A DNA stretch of 64,000 bases from Nymphaea colorata (taxonomy: Eukaryota; Streptophyta; Magnoliopsida; Nymphaeales; Nymphaeaceae). The DNA is taken from contig NC_045147.1 of assembly GCF_008831285.2 (NCBI RefSeq), forward strand, positions 4,302,001 to 4,366,000. The letters run 5' to 3'. A program made the position numbers and the translations under genes. Shown piece by piece: positions 50,625 through 62,759 of this stretch. Within the stretch, counting starts at the first letter, position 1; every line of letters begins with the position of its first letter. The notes under the pieces were generated by a model. The model saw nothing but the letters and a program-made list of their open reading frames with translations. It was not told the DNA's origin and did no database searches.

Positions 50625-50984
50625 CCACTCTGACACTGGGCTTGGGTGCTTAATTTGATGGATTCTAACCTACTCTCTAGTTAATTCGGTTCCGGCCTGA
50701 AAAAGGTTAAGAAGCAGTGCAATAGATCATTAAATTAACCTTTATTTCTTTGAAGATTCTCCCAATTTTTAATAATGGGATTAAACCTTGAAGCACATAC
50801 ATCTATGCATATAGGAAACCTTCTGAGCATTGAACATGCTTTGATACCAACTACAACATTGAGTTTAGGCTCTGGGTTTGCCCGACCATCCCAATCTACC
50901 TCCTGCTGCTTTGTTCTAGTTCCAACAAAGGTAAGAACTAGGACAATGGTTCACTTGACTAACCCCCTACAAACCCTTGTAGGA
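50625..50984. repeat. Diverged ~220-bp tandem repeat, left part (split by gypsy)
   Basis: Copy A (about 50625-50795) and copy B (about 50840-50984) share AACCTACT/AATCTACC, TTCYR, AAAGGTWAGAA and CTTGAAGA/CTTGTAGGA landmarks. Their anchors (50667 and 50893) are 226 bp apart. Copy C lies beyond the gypsy element at about 61740-61931. Without the insertion, B to C is about 213 bp. A minus-strand TGGTATCAAAGC (50849-50838) resembles an LTR-element primer-binding site, so the repeat may derive from a small LTR element. Confidence 0.55.
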
Positions 50985-50989
50985 CTTAA
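50985..50989. repeat. Target-site duplication, left copy (CTTAA)
   Basis: CTTAA here and at 61672-61676 flank the gypsy element exactly. Five bases is the normal size for Ty3/gypsy integration. Confidence 0.93.
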
Positions 50990-53900
50990 TGTAACGTTGC
51001 ATTTTGGTAAGTCGGGTCGGATCAGGGTCCAGAGCCGGACCCGAGCTCCACGCGTGATGGGGGCCTCGACGCCTCTTCTCCCTCATCTTTCCCTCTTCTC
51101 CCTTGTTTCCCTCTTCGTGTCCTCTTCTGCTACAACCGCTGCACACAAGAAAATAGGAGGCAGAGGGTGTGCCAGCGGCGATGTTTGGGCCGGCGGAGGA
51201 AGGGCGATGGCAGCAGTGGAGCTCCGGTAAGCCCTCTCGACCTCTCTCTGCCTCTTCCTTATTCTTTCTCATCCTTTTTTCTCCTCCCTATCCCACTCTT
51301 TGTTTGTCTATCCGTCTACCCACCCTCTTTCTCTCGCACCTGCTCTCTCTCCCTCGCCACTCTCTTTCTCCTTCCCGCCAATTCTCTCCAACACGGTCCC
51401 TTTTCCTCTGCTACCCTCTCATGTCCAGTATCCCACATGCTCTCCCCTCTACCCAAACTCTCTCAGTCTACACCCTCGGTCCCACACGTTTTCTCCATTC
51501 GTGACCCTTTTGTCTCACTGCTTGCACTCTCTCCTTACTGCCAGCCTCTTCCCACTCACATCTCTCGTGTTATGCCTCTCGTTTTCAACCTCCCTCTCTT
51601 TAGTCATTTCCTGTATCCCCCGAGATGTGTCACTTCTTCTTGACGTTTTTCTCTCTCTGTTTGGGGTATTTCCTCATTCCGAGTGTCTCCCACCTTTAGT
51701 CGAACCAACTTCTCATAGCCGACTGCCTTCTTCTCATGACAGACCCCTCGCTTGAACTCCCTTTTCATCGATTTTGACTCGTTTGTGGTTGTTTGGTCAC
51801 TTTGCAGTTTGGGGACATATCTTTCCCCTTGTACCAGTGAAGTGAAGGTGTTAGTGGTGAAAGCAGCAAGCAATCATTGGCGTTGGCACTCAATCGAACA
51901 TTTGAGGTGGCTGCCAAGAACATTACAACAGTTTGGACTCTAAGATTGGGGTGAGCAAGGCCTAACCGAGCCTAAATCAACTAATATTATATATTGGGGC
52001 ATGTATAATTAATGAGTGAGCATGCTAAACTCATGATTCGAATATTTAGAATGCATATTAGCGATCTTGCTATTTTAGAGAAAGTTTATGACTATTTAGA
52101 GAATGAGGAGGATCTACATGTATAATTGTTTTTTTAGCATGATAAGTTGATTTTCGAAGCGATTTGGAAACATGGTAGAGATTTGATATGGTTGAGAAGA
52201 TTTAGAACCGTTTTTGTAAACACGTGGTGCATGCGATTGTCGATGGGCTTAATTGTCGATAGGCTTATTGCGTTGTTGGTTGAGAAAGAGCATGTGAGTT
52301 GGATGTAATTTTGAGAAGACGCCTCAACTAAGGAAAACAAGTGAGAAATATACATGTGATTAGTCGAATCCAAGCTTTGAGTTCTAATCATTTGATGGTA
52401 ACGTCAAAGAGTTGGGAAGATATCTTTTTTAGGGCTTTGTAGGTTGATACTACTCGTCGACACTCTCTTGAGGCGATGACATGCCTCAATGGCTATGTTT
52501 CATATTTGTATAAATTGTAAAACGAAGCGAGTAGAGAACTTATCGCTTGATTGTGTTTGCAGGTACACCGGGCATGTCCAGTAGACCTTGAGCAATAAGA
52601 CATGAAGCTCGAGGCGTTTTGAGTGTTTTGTGGACGCGCGACAGGTATGACAGCATTCCAGGCAAATCCCTTCTTGGGGCTAACTTTTGAATGTATGTTT
52701 CTAGGATCATTGGATCCTGTGATTATGATGTGATTGAATGATTGTGATGCAATTGAATGATTGTGATGTAACTGAATGAATGTGTACATGGGAGTTGAAT
52801 GCTTATGTGATAAGTTTTGATTTGAAAATTACTATGCAATTCAATGTGCATGCTAGAATTGATAGCTGCTTAGGACAGATGAAGTGGGGTATCGAGTCGA
52901 GTATCTTTTCGACTCCAATTATGCATTAGAAAACATCCTAGAATGATAACTACATAAGACCACTACGAGCCAATCATAGGATTGAGATTACTCTCTGTGG
53001 TTTGACTAAGTTTTGAAAGATATAATTAATGTGATGAGTGATGCGATTGTTTGTCATGGACATGATACAAATGAATGAATTGAAGGTTAGTTGTACCATT
53101 TATGTCATGACAGCTAGCTAAGAATGTTAATGTTATGTGTAGCCCTCGTGTGGAGGCAATTGGAGGTGTGGGTGCACTCGTGAAGTGAACCAATCTCATA
53201 AACTAGCTACCCATTTTGTGAATGTGCAATCTTAATGATAAGAAAGAAAGAATAAGAGATGAGAGACCAGTGGGTTGTGGCAATGTGTTTGAGAGTTGTC
53301 CCACCTTCGCCATTGGTCTCGCCTGTTTAGTTCGCTGGTGGTGCAAGGCCCTAGGGTATTGTTGTGTGATGTGTTTGGAGCGTTCAGCTCCCACCTTGCC
53401 AAACTGAGTGTCCTAGGGAAGACTGAGTATCTCTCCTTGGAATTCATGCATCCATGGACGAGTGCTCTTCCGCTGCAGCGTGAATGGATCCATATGTGCA
53501 CGTGCATGTGTTTCCACCTACAGGAACTGTAAATTCACTAAAGCTAATATAAATGAAAGGAATGTGAATGAAGTGTATAATAATGAAGTGAATTTGATTG
53601 CTAAATGTGTTTTGTGTGGCTGTTGAGAGGCCTTTACGTGGCGTGGTATATGTGAGGGGCTTTCATGATAAGTCTTGTGACTGTACTTCCTATCACAACA
53701 TGATAGTGATTTGCTTTTGTAATTGTTATACCCCCTATTTGAGCCCTTACCTTAGAGGGTTAGGGATTTATCTGGCTTGTTGTCATACTATAAAGGCTAA
53801 GCCTTTTGTTGTTTTATTTTTTAGGTTTTGACAGATCTGGGACAGCAGGTTGATCAGATGGTTGAACTCACATCCTACTAGGGAGGTTTTGGGTCAATTG

Positions 53901-54169
53901 TAGTGTCGACGCGTCTTGTTTTGGTCTTATTGATGTCTTGTTTTTGTTAGGCATCAATGTCATGGTTTTGGAGCATTTTTTCATATGTTATTGAGAAATG
54001 TGGAGTAATTTTGTATGAACGAAATTTGATTATATAATGGAAAGTTTTTCCTATTGTTTTGAATTGCATGGCTCATTTCCTTTTGAATTGTTGTGTCGAC
54101 GTACCTCAATGTTTTATGTTTTTTAAAAAAAAAAAGGTTATTGAGGGTCAAAAGGGTTGGGGTGTGACA
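50990..54169 (+). repeat. 5' LTR of the gypsy element (3,180 bp)
   Basis: It starts TGTAACGTTGC and ends GGGTGTGACA. A GC-rich, CT-rich block (about 51010-51700) is followed by AT-rich sequence and an A-run (about 54124-54135) just before the end. Open frames in the CT-rich block are compositional. The LTR would carry the element's promoter and polyadenylation signals; I could not place them with confidence. Confidence 0.94.
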
Positions 54170-54173
54170 GCTT

Positions 54174-54188
54174 TGGTATCAGGACTAT
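54174..54188 (+). other. Primer-binding site
   Basis: TGGTATCAGGACTAT begins 5 bp after the 5' LTR. The first nine bases match the complement of the plant initiator methionine tRNA 3' end (TGGTATCAGAGC); the rest has drifted. Confidence 0.8.
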
Positions 54189-54354
54189 GGCAAACGCCAC
54201 TACGGATGTGAGTTAAAGCCTACATGTGAAGCCGTGTTGCCCAGGTGCGCGCTACTTGATTGAATTTTTATTATAGTTTTGATTTTATAGTAACATACGT
54301 ATAGAATGTGATTGATATTTTGAGATATTGTGTTGATGCACGTTTGTGATTTGA

Positions 54355-55480
54355 ATGGTGTACCAACATAGGGGTAAGAAGCGAGCTGGGCCAGCTGCAG
54401 AGGCACAAAGAGAGCCAAGTTTGGCCCATTCTTATGCACATACCCCATTGGATGATAGTACGTCAGGGCAACAGTACGCCCAGACTAGTGTGAGTGCCCA
54501 AACCCCACCAAGGCAGACTCCACCTATTGATCAGCAGACTATACTGTTGACAACTTTGCAGACACTGACCTCGCTAGTACAGTCGATGGTCAGTAATCAG
54601 AGGAGCCATGCATCTCCTACAGGAGACACAACTGCACCACCTAAGGAAAAGACAACTTCAGTGTCATTCAAGCGATTTATGTCAATGTAGCCACCTGTCT
54701 TCACTGGAGGTGGTAGTCTAGACAAGGTAGAGGATTGGATTGAGGAGGTAGAGTGCATCTTTGAGCTTCTGAAGATGCCAGAATGAAACAAAGTGAATTA
54801 TGGCTCTTACTTGTTGAAAGGTGATGCCAAAAGATGGTGGCAATCGACCAGTGAAATTCGGTTTGTAGGCCAACAATCGATCTCATAGAAGCAGTTCAGA
54901 GATTCCTTCTTCTGCACTTACCTTCCAGTGCATGCCAGAAAAAAGAAGATGCAAGAGTTTCTTGAATTGCAGCAAAATCATTTGAGCTTGGAAGAATATG
55001 TTACTAAGTATCGACACTTGGAGGTGTATTGCATGCACCTCTACACCACAGATGAGGCCAAAGCAGACAAGTTTGTGCATGGGTTGTGTGATGGATTGCG
55101 AAGCAGAGTTATGTCAAGCAGACCTCGCGATTTGGACGAGGCGGTCACCATGGCTAGATGCATGGAAGAGGATTAGGCTAGGACACAAAAGGACCATCAC
55201 AAGAAGACAAGCCCACACACATGGTGGACGTATACAAGCCAAGCACCACCATTGTGCAGGCAGGGCAAAGCCTTATGAGAGACATGATGACCGAGCATTC
55301 TGGTAGAACATGCCAAACTGTAGTGACACCACTTAAGGGGCAGTGACTACTCCGACTCCACTAAGGTTCCCCACATGCTCATGTGTGCACCCCGGAAAGC
55401 CATGTTATCAGGAGACCAGAGTGTGCTTGCACTATGGAAGGATGGGGCACTTCATCAAATATTGCCCCACAATGCGAGGA
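54355..55480 (+). pseudogene. gypsy gag with zinc knuckle, interrupted
   Basis: The first ATG after the primer-binding site opens a 111-codon frame (54355-54690), rich in Gln, Pro and Thr. After a stop the retrotransposon gag core follows (54691-55176), with the FTGGG...DWIEEVE start, a KGDAKRWW-like segment and a leucine-rich helix. It is broken by stops near 54690, 54784, 54888 and 55176. The zinc knuckle (55424-55465) reads C-x2-Tyr-x4-H-x4-C, so the second cysteine of CCHC is lost. Confidence 0.9.
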
Positions 55481-55900
55481 AAAGAGTTGAAGAAGCCCAA
55501 GGTCAGTCCTTCTAGTGCACAAAAGACGACTGGACGTGTCTACGCAACTACCGTGAAGGAGCTACGGGCACATGATCTTATTGAAAGTACTTTACTTGTT
55601 GGCTCTCATATTGCTAGAGTGTTGTTGGATGCAGGGGTGACTCATTTATTTATATCTAGTCAATTTTTCACTTCACTGAAGTGTCAGCTAGGATGATGCC
55701 ATATGTTTTAAAAGTGGTCAGCCCTATGCATGCACAAGATTCATGTAGTTAGTATCTACTTGATGTAAACATGAAGATCTATCAACACCACTAACCTGCA
55801 TAGTTGGTGACCATAAGTCTTAGTGAGTTTGAAGTCATTTTGGGCATGAATTGACTATACACACATTGTGTCAACATAAGTTGCAGAAAGAAGCAGATAC
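55481..55900 (+). pseudogene. gypsy aspartic protease, active site altered
   Basis: The segment ending ARVLLDAGVTHLFIS matches the retropepsin core. The catalytic triad D-S/T-G is Asp-Ala-Gly here (55628-55636), which would abolish activity. A stop follows at 55694-55696, after which matches fade. Confidence 0.85.
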
Positions 55901-56099
55901 AATTGTTGACTAATGAGATGAAACCAATGGAATTCTAAGCATGAAAAGCTAGTCGAACCGATAAGATAATGGTGTCTACACTAAAGGCTAAACGGTTGTT
56001 AGAAAAAGGAAATGTTGCATTCTTGGTCAACGTGTTGACCAGTGAGACTAAGCCAGTGAAGTTACATGATGCTGCCATTGTGAGTTAATACCCTGATGT

Positions 56100-57380
56100 G
56101 TTCCCTAACGAGCTATCGAGTTTGCCTCCAACATGAGAAGTTGAATTCAAGATAGAGTTGTTACCAGGGACAACTCATATTTCTAAGGCACCATACCATA
56201 TGGCACCATCAGAGTTAGAAGAATTAATGAAGCAATTGCATGAGCTCTTAGATAAGGGCTTCATTCGACCCAATGTGTCACCTTGGGGAGCACCCGTATT
56301 GTTTGTTAAGAAGAATGATGGAATTATGCGTTTGTGCATAGATTACCACATGTTGAATCAAGTCAACATCAAGAATAAGTATCTACTTCCTAGAATTAAA
56401 GACTTGTTTGACCAGCTCAAGAATGCGAAGGTATTCTCTAAGATTGACCTGAGGACATGTTACCATCAACTCTTGATTCAGGAGGAAAATGTTGCTAAGA
56501 CTGCCTTTCGAACTAGATGTGGGCACTATGAATTTAGGGTCATGCCTTTTGGGTTGACCAATGCTCCTGCAGTGTTTATGGACCTCATGAATCGGGTTTT
56601 TTTTCAAGACTATTTGGATTGGTTTGTTGTTGTGTTTGTTGATGATATTTTGGTGTACTCAGATAGGGAGACAGAGCACATAGATCACTTAAGGAATGTG
56701 TTGGGTGTTTTGCACAAACATAAGTTATATGTCAAGTAATCAAAATGTGAATTTTGGCTAGAGAAGGTAAACTTCCTTGATCATGTGATCTCAAAGGATG
56801 GAGTTTCTGTTAATCTGGCTGAAGTATCAGCTGTACAAGACTGGAGGACGCCATGTAGCGTAACTGGGTTTAGAAGTCTTTTGGGATTGACAGGATACTA
56901 TCATAGGTTTATACAAGACTTTTCAAAAATAGCTATGCCCATGACTAAGTTATTGAAAAAAGGAGTGAAGTTTGTTTGGAACAAAGAGTGCGAAAAGAGT
57001 TTCCAAACTTTGAAGGACAAGCTTACCACCAACCCTATTTTGGTGCTTCCATCGGGTCATTCTGGATTTGTGGTGTATACCGATGCATTAGGAATCAGTT
57101 ATAGTTTTGTATTGATGCAACATGGTCGTGTAGTGTATTATGCATCAAGATAGTTGAAAGCACATGAGAAACACTATCTCACTCACGATTTGCAATTGGG
57201 AGCAATTGTGTTCGCATTGAAGTCATTAAAGTACATATTCTCCGAAAAGGATCTCAATCTGAGACAAAGAAGATGAATTGAATACTTAAAGAAATATGAT
57301 TTCAAAATATCATATCATCCGGGAAAGGCGAATGTGGTGGCTGATGCTTTGAGCAGAAATGCTAAGGCAACGATGTGCAG
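56100..57380 (+). pseudogene. gypsy reverse transcriptase and RNase H, interrupted
   Basis: RT blocks are well kept in one frame from 56158 to 56736: [61 protein letters not shown], and the catalytic FVDD (56635-56646). A TAA at 56737 replaces a codon just before SKCEFW. The frame resumes through GYYHRFI.DFSKIA and the RNase H start VVYTDALG (57073-57096). Further stops come at 57151-57153 and about 57276. The ALSRNA segment near 57347-57364 closes RNase H. Confidence 0.95.
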
Positions 57381-58634
57381 TATGCTGACTTGTTCTTGGA
57401 CATTGTTGCAAGATGTGATAGCAAGGCAACCTCACCTTTGTTACAAGAACAAAACAACAATGACTGTCTTGACACGACGTCCTATGTTGGAAGAGCTTAT
57501 ATTGAAGTAAAAGGAAGATCTTGATTTTGCTAAAAATACAAAAAAAAGTAAGAAGACAGATTCTTCTTGATATTGAGATGGAGATGGTTCATTATGGTTT
57601 CGACAAAGATTGTGGGTCCCTAGAGATAAAGGGGTGAAGTGTCAGTTGCTTGATGAAGCTCACAAATCCAAATTTGCTATACACCCTAGCAGTACAAAGA
57701 TGTTTCATGATATGAAAAGAAAGTTTTGGTGGCATGGAATGAAGCGTGAAATTGCAGAATATGCAAGTGCTTAGTTTGTCAGTGGGTCAAGGCAGAACAT
57801 CAACGACCAAGAGGCTTGTTGCAGATGATTGATATTCTAGTGTGGAAATGAAAGGACATTGCTATGGATTTTGTTGGTTTGCCACACACCAGGAGACAAC
57901 ATGATGCCATATGAGTGATTATTGATCGACTTGCGAAATCCGCTCATTTTCTGCCAATCAGAATTAGTCAATCATTGGAAAGTCTTGCAGAGTTATATAT
58001 TTGCTAGATAGTGAGATTGCATGGAGTGCCAAAGTCTATTATCGCAGATCGAAATTCACGTTTTACCTCTAGGTTTTGGGAGCAATTGCAAAAAGCATTG
58101 GGTACCAAGCTTAAGTTAAGTACAACATTTCTCCCCCAAACTGATGGGCAATCTGAGAGGATCATTCAGACTTTATAGGACATATTACGTGCTTGTGTTT
58201 TGGATTGGAAAGGAGAATGAGATAAATATGTGAAGCTGACATAGTTCGCATATAATAATAGTTACCACTCTAGTATCGAGATGACACCTTTTGAGGCCTT
58301 GTATGGAAGGCCATGCAAATTGCCAACTTGTTGGATCAAAATGGGTGATGACAAGATCAAGAACCCTTTGGTATTGCAACATTATACCGACCAAGTACAA
58401 TTGATAAGGAAAAAGTTGTTGACTGCTCAAAGTAGACAAAAAAGCTATGCCGACAATCAACGCAGAAAGTTAGCTTTTGAGGTTGGTGATCATGTGTTCT
58501 TGAAAACTTTACCTACTAACGACATTTTTTTATTTGGTGTTAAAGGAAAGTTGAGCCTAAGATTCATTGGACCTTTTGAGATATTAGAGAAGATTGGAGA
58601 TGTGTGTGGTGTACAGATTGGCACTACCGCATAA
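57381..58634 (+). pseudogene. gypsy integrase, interrupted
   Basis: It starts with a decayed His-Cys zinc region (about 57640-57790, EAHKSKFAIHP...KMFHDMKRKFWW). The catalytic core follows: DIAMDFVGLP (first Asp), [11 protein letters not shown] (second Asp), [10 protein letters not shown] (Glu). FEALYGR begins the C-terminal part. Asp-Asp-Glu residues are present, but stops interrupt near 57774, 57850, 57912, 58006, 58178, 58221 and 58243. The frame 58281-58634 runs through VGDHVFLK and LSLRFIGPFEILEKIG. Confidence 0.92.
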
Positions 58635-58908
58635 TTTGAGTCATGTTCATGACATTTTTCATGTTTCCATACTTCGAAAGTACGTACCGGATCCTACACA
58701 TGTGATTGATTTTCAAGGTATTCAAGTGCAAGATGTTTTGACAATAGAAGAAATGTCTATTAGTGTTGTGGATCAAAGAAAACAAGTGCATCACACTAAG
58801 AGTATTCTTCTAGTGAATATGGAATGGCAACACCATGGGTTGAAGGAAAGCACATGGAAACTCGAAGATGATATGCAAAAGAAATATCCACACCTATTCT
58901 TGCATTGA
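58594..58908 (+). pseudogene. gypsy integrase tail with chromodomain-like end
   Basis: After a frame change near 58600-58640 the sequence continues LSHVHDIFHVSILRKYVPDP and ends in a chromodomain-like block (VDQRKQVHHTKSILLVN, then WQHHGLKESTWKLEDD). This is the class of tail that targets chromoviruses to heterochromatin. The stop is at 58906-58908. Confidence 0.88.
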
Positions 58909-58943
58909 GGTATGATCTAAATTTCGAAGACGAAATTTTATTT

Positions 58944-58956
58944 AAGGAGGGTAGGA
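58944..58956 (+). other. Polypurine tract
   Basis: AAGGAGGGTAGGA lies immediately before the TGTAACATTG start of the 3' LTR, as expected for the plus-strand primer. Confidence 0.85.
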
Positions 58957-61671
58957 TGTAACATTGCGTTTTGGTAGGTCAAGTCGGATCAGGGTCCAGA
59001 CCCGGACCTAAGTTCCATGCATGATGGGGAGCCCGATGCCTCTTCTCCCTCGTCTTTCCCTCTTCGTCTCCTCTTCTGCTACGACCACAACACACAAGAA
59101 AACAGGAGGTGAAGGGTGTGGCAGCGGCGATGTTTGGGGTGGCGGAGGTACGGCGACGGTGGTGGCAGAGCTCTGGTAAGCCCTCTCGACCTCTCTCTAC
59201 CTCTTCCATATTCTTTCTCCTTCATGTCCCGCTCCTTGTCTATCTGCCCACGCCCTCTTTCTCTCGCACCTACTCTCTCTCCTTCGCCACTCTCTTTCTC
59301 CTTCCCACTAGTTCTCTCCCGCACGGTCCCTTTTCCTCTGCTATCCTCTCCTATCCAGTCTCCCGCATGCTCTCCCCTCTACCCAAACTGTCTCAGTCTG
59401 CGCCCTCGGTCCTGCATGTTTTCTCCCTTCGTGACCCTTCCGTCTCACTGCTTGCACTCTCTCCTTACCGCCAGCCTCCTCCCACTCACATCTCTCGTTT
59501 TCTACCTCCCTTTATTTAGTCATTTCTTGTCTCCCCCTAGATGTGTCATTTCTTCTTGATATTTTTCTCTTTGTTTTGGGTATTTCCTCATTCCGAGTGT
59601 CTCCCGCCTTCAGTCAAACCAAGTTCTCATAGCCGACTGCCTCCTACCCATGACAGACCCCTCGCTTGAACTCCCTTTTTGTCGATTTTGACTCTTTTGT
59701 AGCTGTTTGGTCGGTTTGCAGTTTGGGGCTTTGGGGCCGCATCTTTTCCCTCGTACTAGTGAAGTGAAGGTATTAGTGGTGAAGGCAGCGAGTAATCATT
59801 GGTGTTGGTGCTCAATCGAACATTTGAGGTGGCTGCCGGGAACATTGTAGTAGTTTGGACTCTAAGATTGGGGTGAGCGAGGCTTAACTGAGCCTAAATT
59901 GACTAATATTACCTATTAGGGCATATATAATTAATGATTGAGCATGCTAGACTCATGATTCGATGTTTTGGAATGTATACTAGCGATGTTGCTATTTTCA
60001 AGAAAGTTTATGACTATTTAGAGAAGGATGAGGATCTACGTGTATAATTGTCCTTTTAGCATGATAAGTTGATTTTCAAAGCGATTTGGAAACATGACAG
60101 AGATTTGATGTGGTTGAAAAGATTTAAAACCGTTTTTGTAGACATGTGGTGCATGCAATTGTCGATGGGCTTATTGCGTTGTTGGTTGAGAAAGAGCATG
60201 TGAGTTGGATGTAATTTTGAGAAGACGCCTCAACTAAGGATAGCAAGTGAGAAATGTACATGTGATTAGTCGAATCCAAGTTTTGAGTTCTAATCATTTG
60301 ATGGTAACATCAAAGAGTTGGGAAGAGATCTTTTTGAGGGCTTTGTGGGTCGATACTACTCGTTGACACCCTCTTGAGGCGATGACATGCCTCAATGATT
60401 ATGTTTCATATTTGTATAAATTGTAAAGCGAAATGAGTAGAGAACTTATCGCTTGATTGTGTTTGTAGGTACATCGGGCATGTTTAGTAGACCTTGAGCA
60501 ATAAGACGTGAAGCTCGAGGAATTTTGAGTGTTTTGTGGATGTGCGACAAGTATGACGGTAAATCCCTGCCTAGGACCAACTTTTAAATGTGTGTTTCTA
60601 GAATCGTTGGATCCTGTGATTGTGATGTGAATGAATGATTGTGATGCAATTGAATGAATGTGTACATGGGAACTGAATGCTTATGTGATAAGTTTTGATT
60701 TGAAAATTACTATGCAATTGCATGTGTATGCTAGAATTGATAACTGCTTAGGACAAATGAGGTGGGGTATCGAGTCAAGTTTCTTTTCGACCCCAATTGT
60801 GCATTACAAAGCTTCATAGAATGATAACTGCATAGGACAGCTATGAACCAATCATGGATCAAGATTACTCTCTGTGGTTCCGCTAAGTTTTGAAAGATAT
60901 GATTGATGTAATGAGTGATGTGATTGTTGTAATATTTCATATGCATTGCCATGGACATAATACAAATGAATAAATTGAAGGGTAGTTGCACCCGTAATGC
61001 CATGATGGCTAGCTAAGAATGTTAACGTTATGTGTAGCCCTTGTGTGGAGGCAATTGAAGGTATGGGTGCACTCGTGAATTGAACCAACCTCATGAGCTA
61101 GCCAGTCATTTTGTGAATGTGCAATCTTAATGATAAGAAAGAAAAAATAAGAGATGAGAGGCCAGTGGGTTGTGGCAATGTATTTGGAGTTGTCCCACCT
61201 TCGCCACTGCTCTCGCCTGTTTAGAGCGCAGGCGATGCAATGCCCCAGGGTATTGTTATATGATGTGTTTGGAGCGTTCGGCTCCCACCTTTCCAAACTG
61301 GGTGTCCTTGGAAATGCTGAATATCTTTCATTAGAATTCACATATCCATGGACGAATGTTCTTCTACTACAGCGTGAATGGTTCCATATCGTTTCAAGCC
61401 ACCACGGGGGTTGTCTCCTGGCTATAGGTCTCCCATGGTGTGCACGTGTCTCTGTTTCCACCCACAGGAACTGTAAATTCACTAAAGCTAATGTAAATGA
61501 AATGAATATGAATGAAGTGAATATGATTGTTAAGTGTGTTTTGTGTGGCCATTGAGAGACCTTTACATGTTGTGGTATATGTGATGGGCTTTCATGATAA
61601 GTCTTGTGACATTACGCCCTATCACTTAAACTTCAAGGGTAATGGAGTGTCAAAAGGTTTGGGGTGTGACA
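58957..61671 (+). repeat. 3' LTR of the gypsy element, internally deleted (2,715 bp)
   Basis: It is colinear with the 5' LTR up to CCCTATCAC (61625). Bases corresponding to about 53696-54142 of the 5' LTR are then missing. A short filler (about 61626-61643) follows, and the last ~28 bp (GAGTGTCAAAAGG...TGTGACA) are kept. Confidence 0.93.
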
Positions 61672-61676
61672 CTTAA
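61672..61676. repeat. Target-site duplication, right copy (CTTAA)
   Basis: Exact match to 50985-50989. Confidence 0.93.
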
Positions 61677-61739
61677 ACTTCAAGGTCTTACAAGCCACTC
61701 CCTCTTAAGGTACATGTGTCCACACATATGAGATGCAAG

Positions 61740-61931
61740 TCCGAGTATTGAACCATCATTTGATAACTACAACTCTTAATTTGGCAAATTCCAATCTACC
61801 CTCTAGATGCTTCTGTTCCAACCCCAGAAAGGTTAGGAATCAAAATAATAGATCTCTTAATCAATCCCCCTTATAAGCCCTTGAAGATTTCCCACAATCT
61901 TCAATACAAGATTAAATTTTAGGGTGTTACA
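61740..61931. repeat. Diverged ~220-bp repeat, copy C
   Basis: It continues the repeat seen at 50625-50984, with TTTGATAACTACAACTCTTAATTT-like and CCAATCTACCCTC landmarks, and ends with AGGGTGTTACA, which reads TGTAACACCC on the minus strand like an LTR start. Confidence 0.5.
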
Positions 61932-62672
61932 ATTTATGTTTGATTAGGTAACAAACTAATTTGAATATTTCAAAAGAGTAGAGTAGTGTGCACATAGATA
62001 AGCAATTTTTTAATTTCAATTTTGAGGAAAAATAAATAATTGTTGATTGGATGATCTAACTAGATATACAAGGAATTTTGTAGCATAATGTTTTTCATGA
62101 TAGAACCTTGATATTGAGATGATAAAACATCAACTAACAAAATTTCAGGAGTCTAAGTATATGTGGATCATTGGGCTCTCTTTTCTCCTTAATGTGTTTT
62201 ATCTACATAAGATTAGAATGACTCCCCCTAGAAAAAAATAAAGCAAGGATTGCTGCTCCTCATTGTAACATCAATAATGATGTAGATCATATGGTAAGAA
62301 ATGTTTATGAAGAATGAAGTTAGATTGAATGGAAAAATCTAACTTCTATTGTTTAAGGTTAAATTCAAACTAAAGGAAATGAATTAGTTTTTTTTGTAGA
62401 CATTTGAGGTAACATTTGCTCCCACAAGCTTTCAAATGAAGTTTTTAGAAATTTTATTCACTGTTACGGTGAAATGGGATTGAAATTCCTAATACATTCC
62501 ATGTAAAGGTGGAACAGGATTAAAGTTCCTAATTCCATTTTGGCATCAGTGTGTCAAATTGTCATTCCAAGAGTTATTTTTTTGTTGTTTGATTGAATGG
62601 GAACAAATTGATGGCATGATAGCAAGGCAAGAAAAAATCCCTAACACAACCACAATAGCATGTTGCTGGTCG

Positions 62673-62724
62673 ACCCAACGATGGTAACACGTATGTATAT
62701 ACACACACGTTACCATCGTTGGGT
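62673..62724. repeat. Perfect 16-bp inverted repeat with 20-nt spacer
   Basis: ACCCAACGATGGTAAC (62673-62688) and its exact complement (62709-62724) enclose a TATA/CACA-rich spacer. It is followed directly by an AT microsatellite. Confidence 0.93.
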
Positions 62725-62759
62725 ATATATATACATATATATATATATATGTATGTATA

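Larger units (their letters stand above)
50990..61671 (+). mobile_element. Ty3/gypsy chromovirus (Tekay/Del-like), structurally complete, coding-dead
   Basis: Order: 5' LTR 50990-54169; primer-binding site 54174-54188; gag; zinc knuckle; protease; RT; RNase H; integrase; chromodomain-like tail; polypurine tract 58944-58956; 3' LTR 58957-61671. Exact CTTAA duplications flank it. Very long LTRs, the initiator-Met-type binding site and a chromodomain at the end of integrase point to the Tekay/Del lineage. More than ten in-frame stops interrupt gag-pol, so it cannot move on its own. The solo LTR at 42324-45353 is from the same family. Confidence 0.95.

Noticed and set aside
51167-51755. Frames of 111-158 codons in the gypsy 5' LTR, with counterparts at 59109-59559 and 42607-42941
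   Set aside because: They lie in the CT-rich block of the LTR, are present in each copy in shifted frames and carry no domain.
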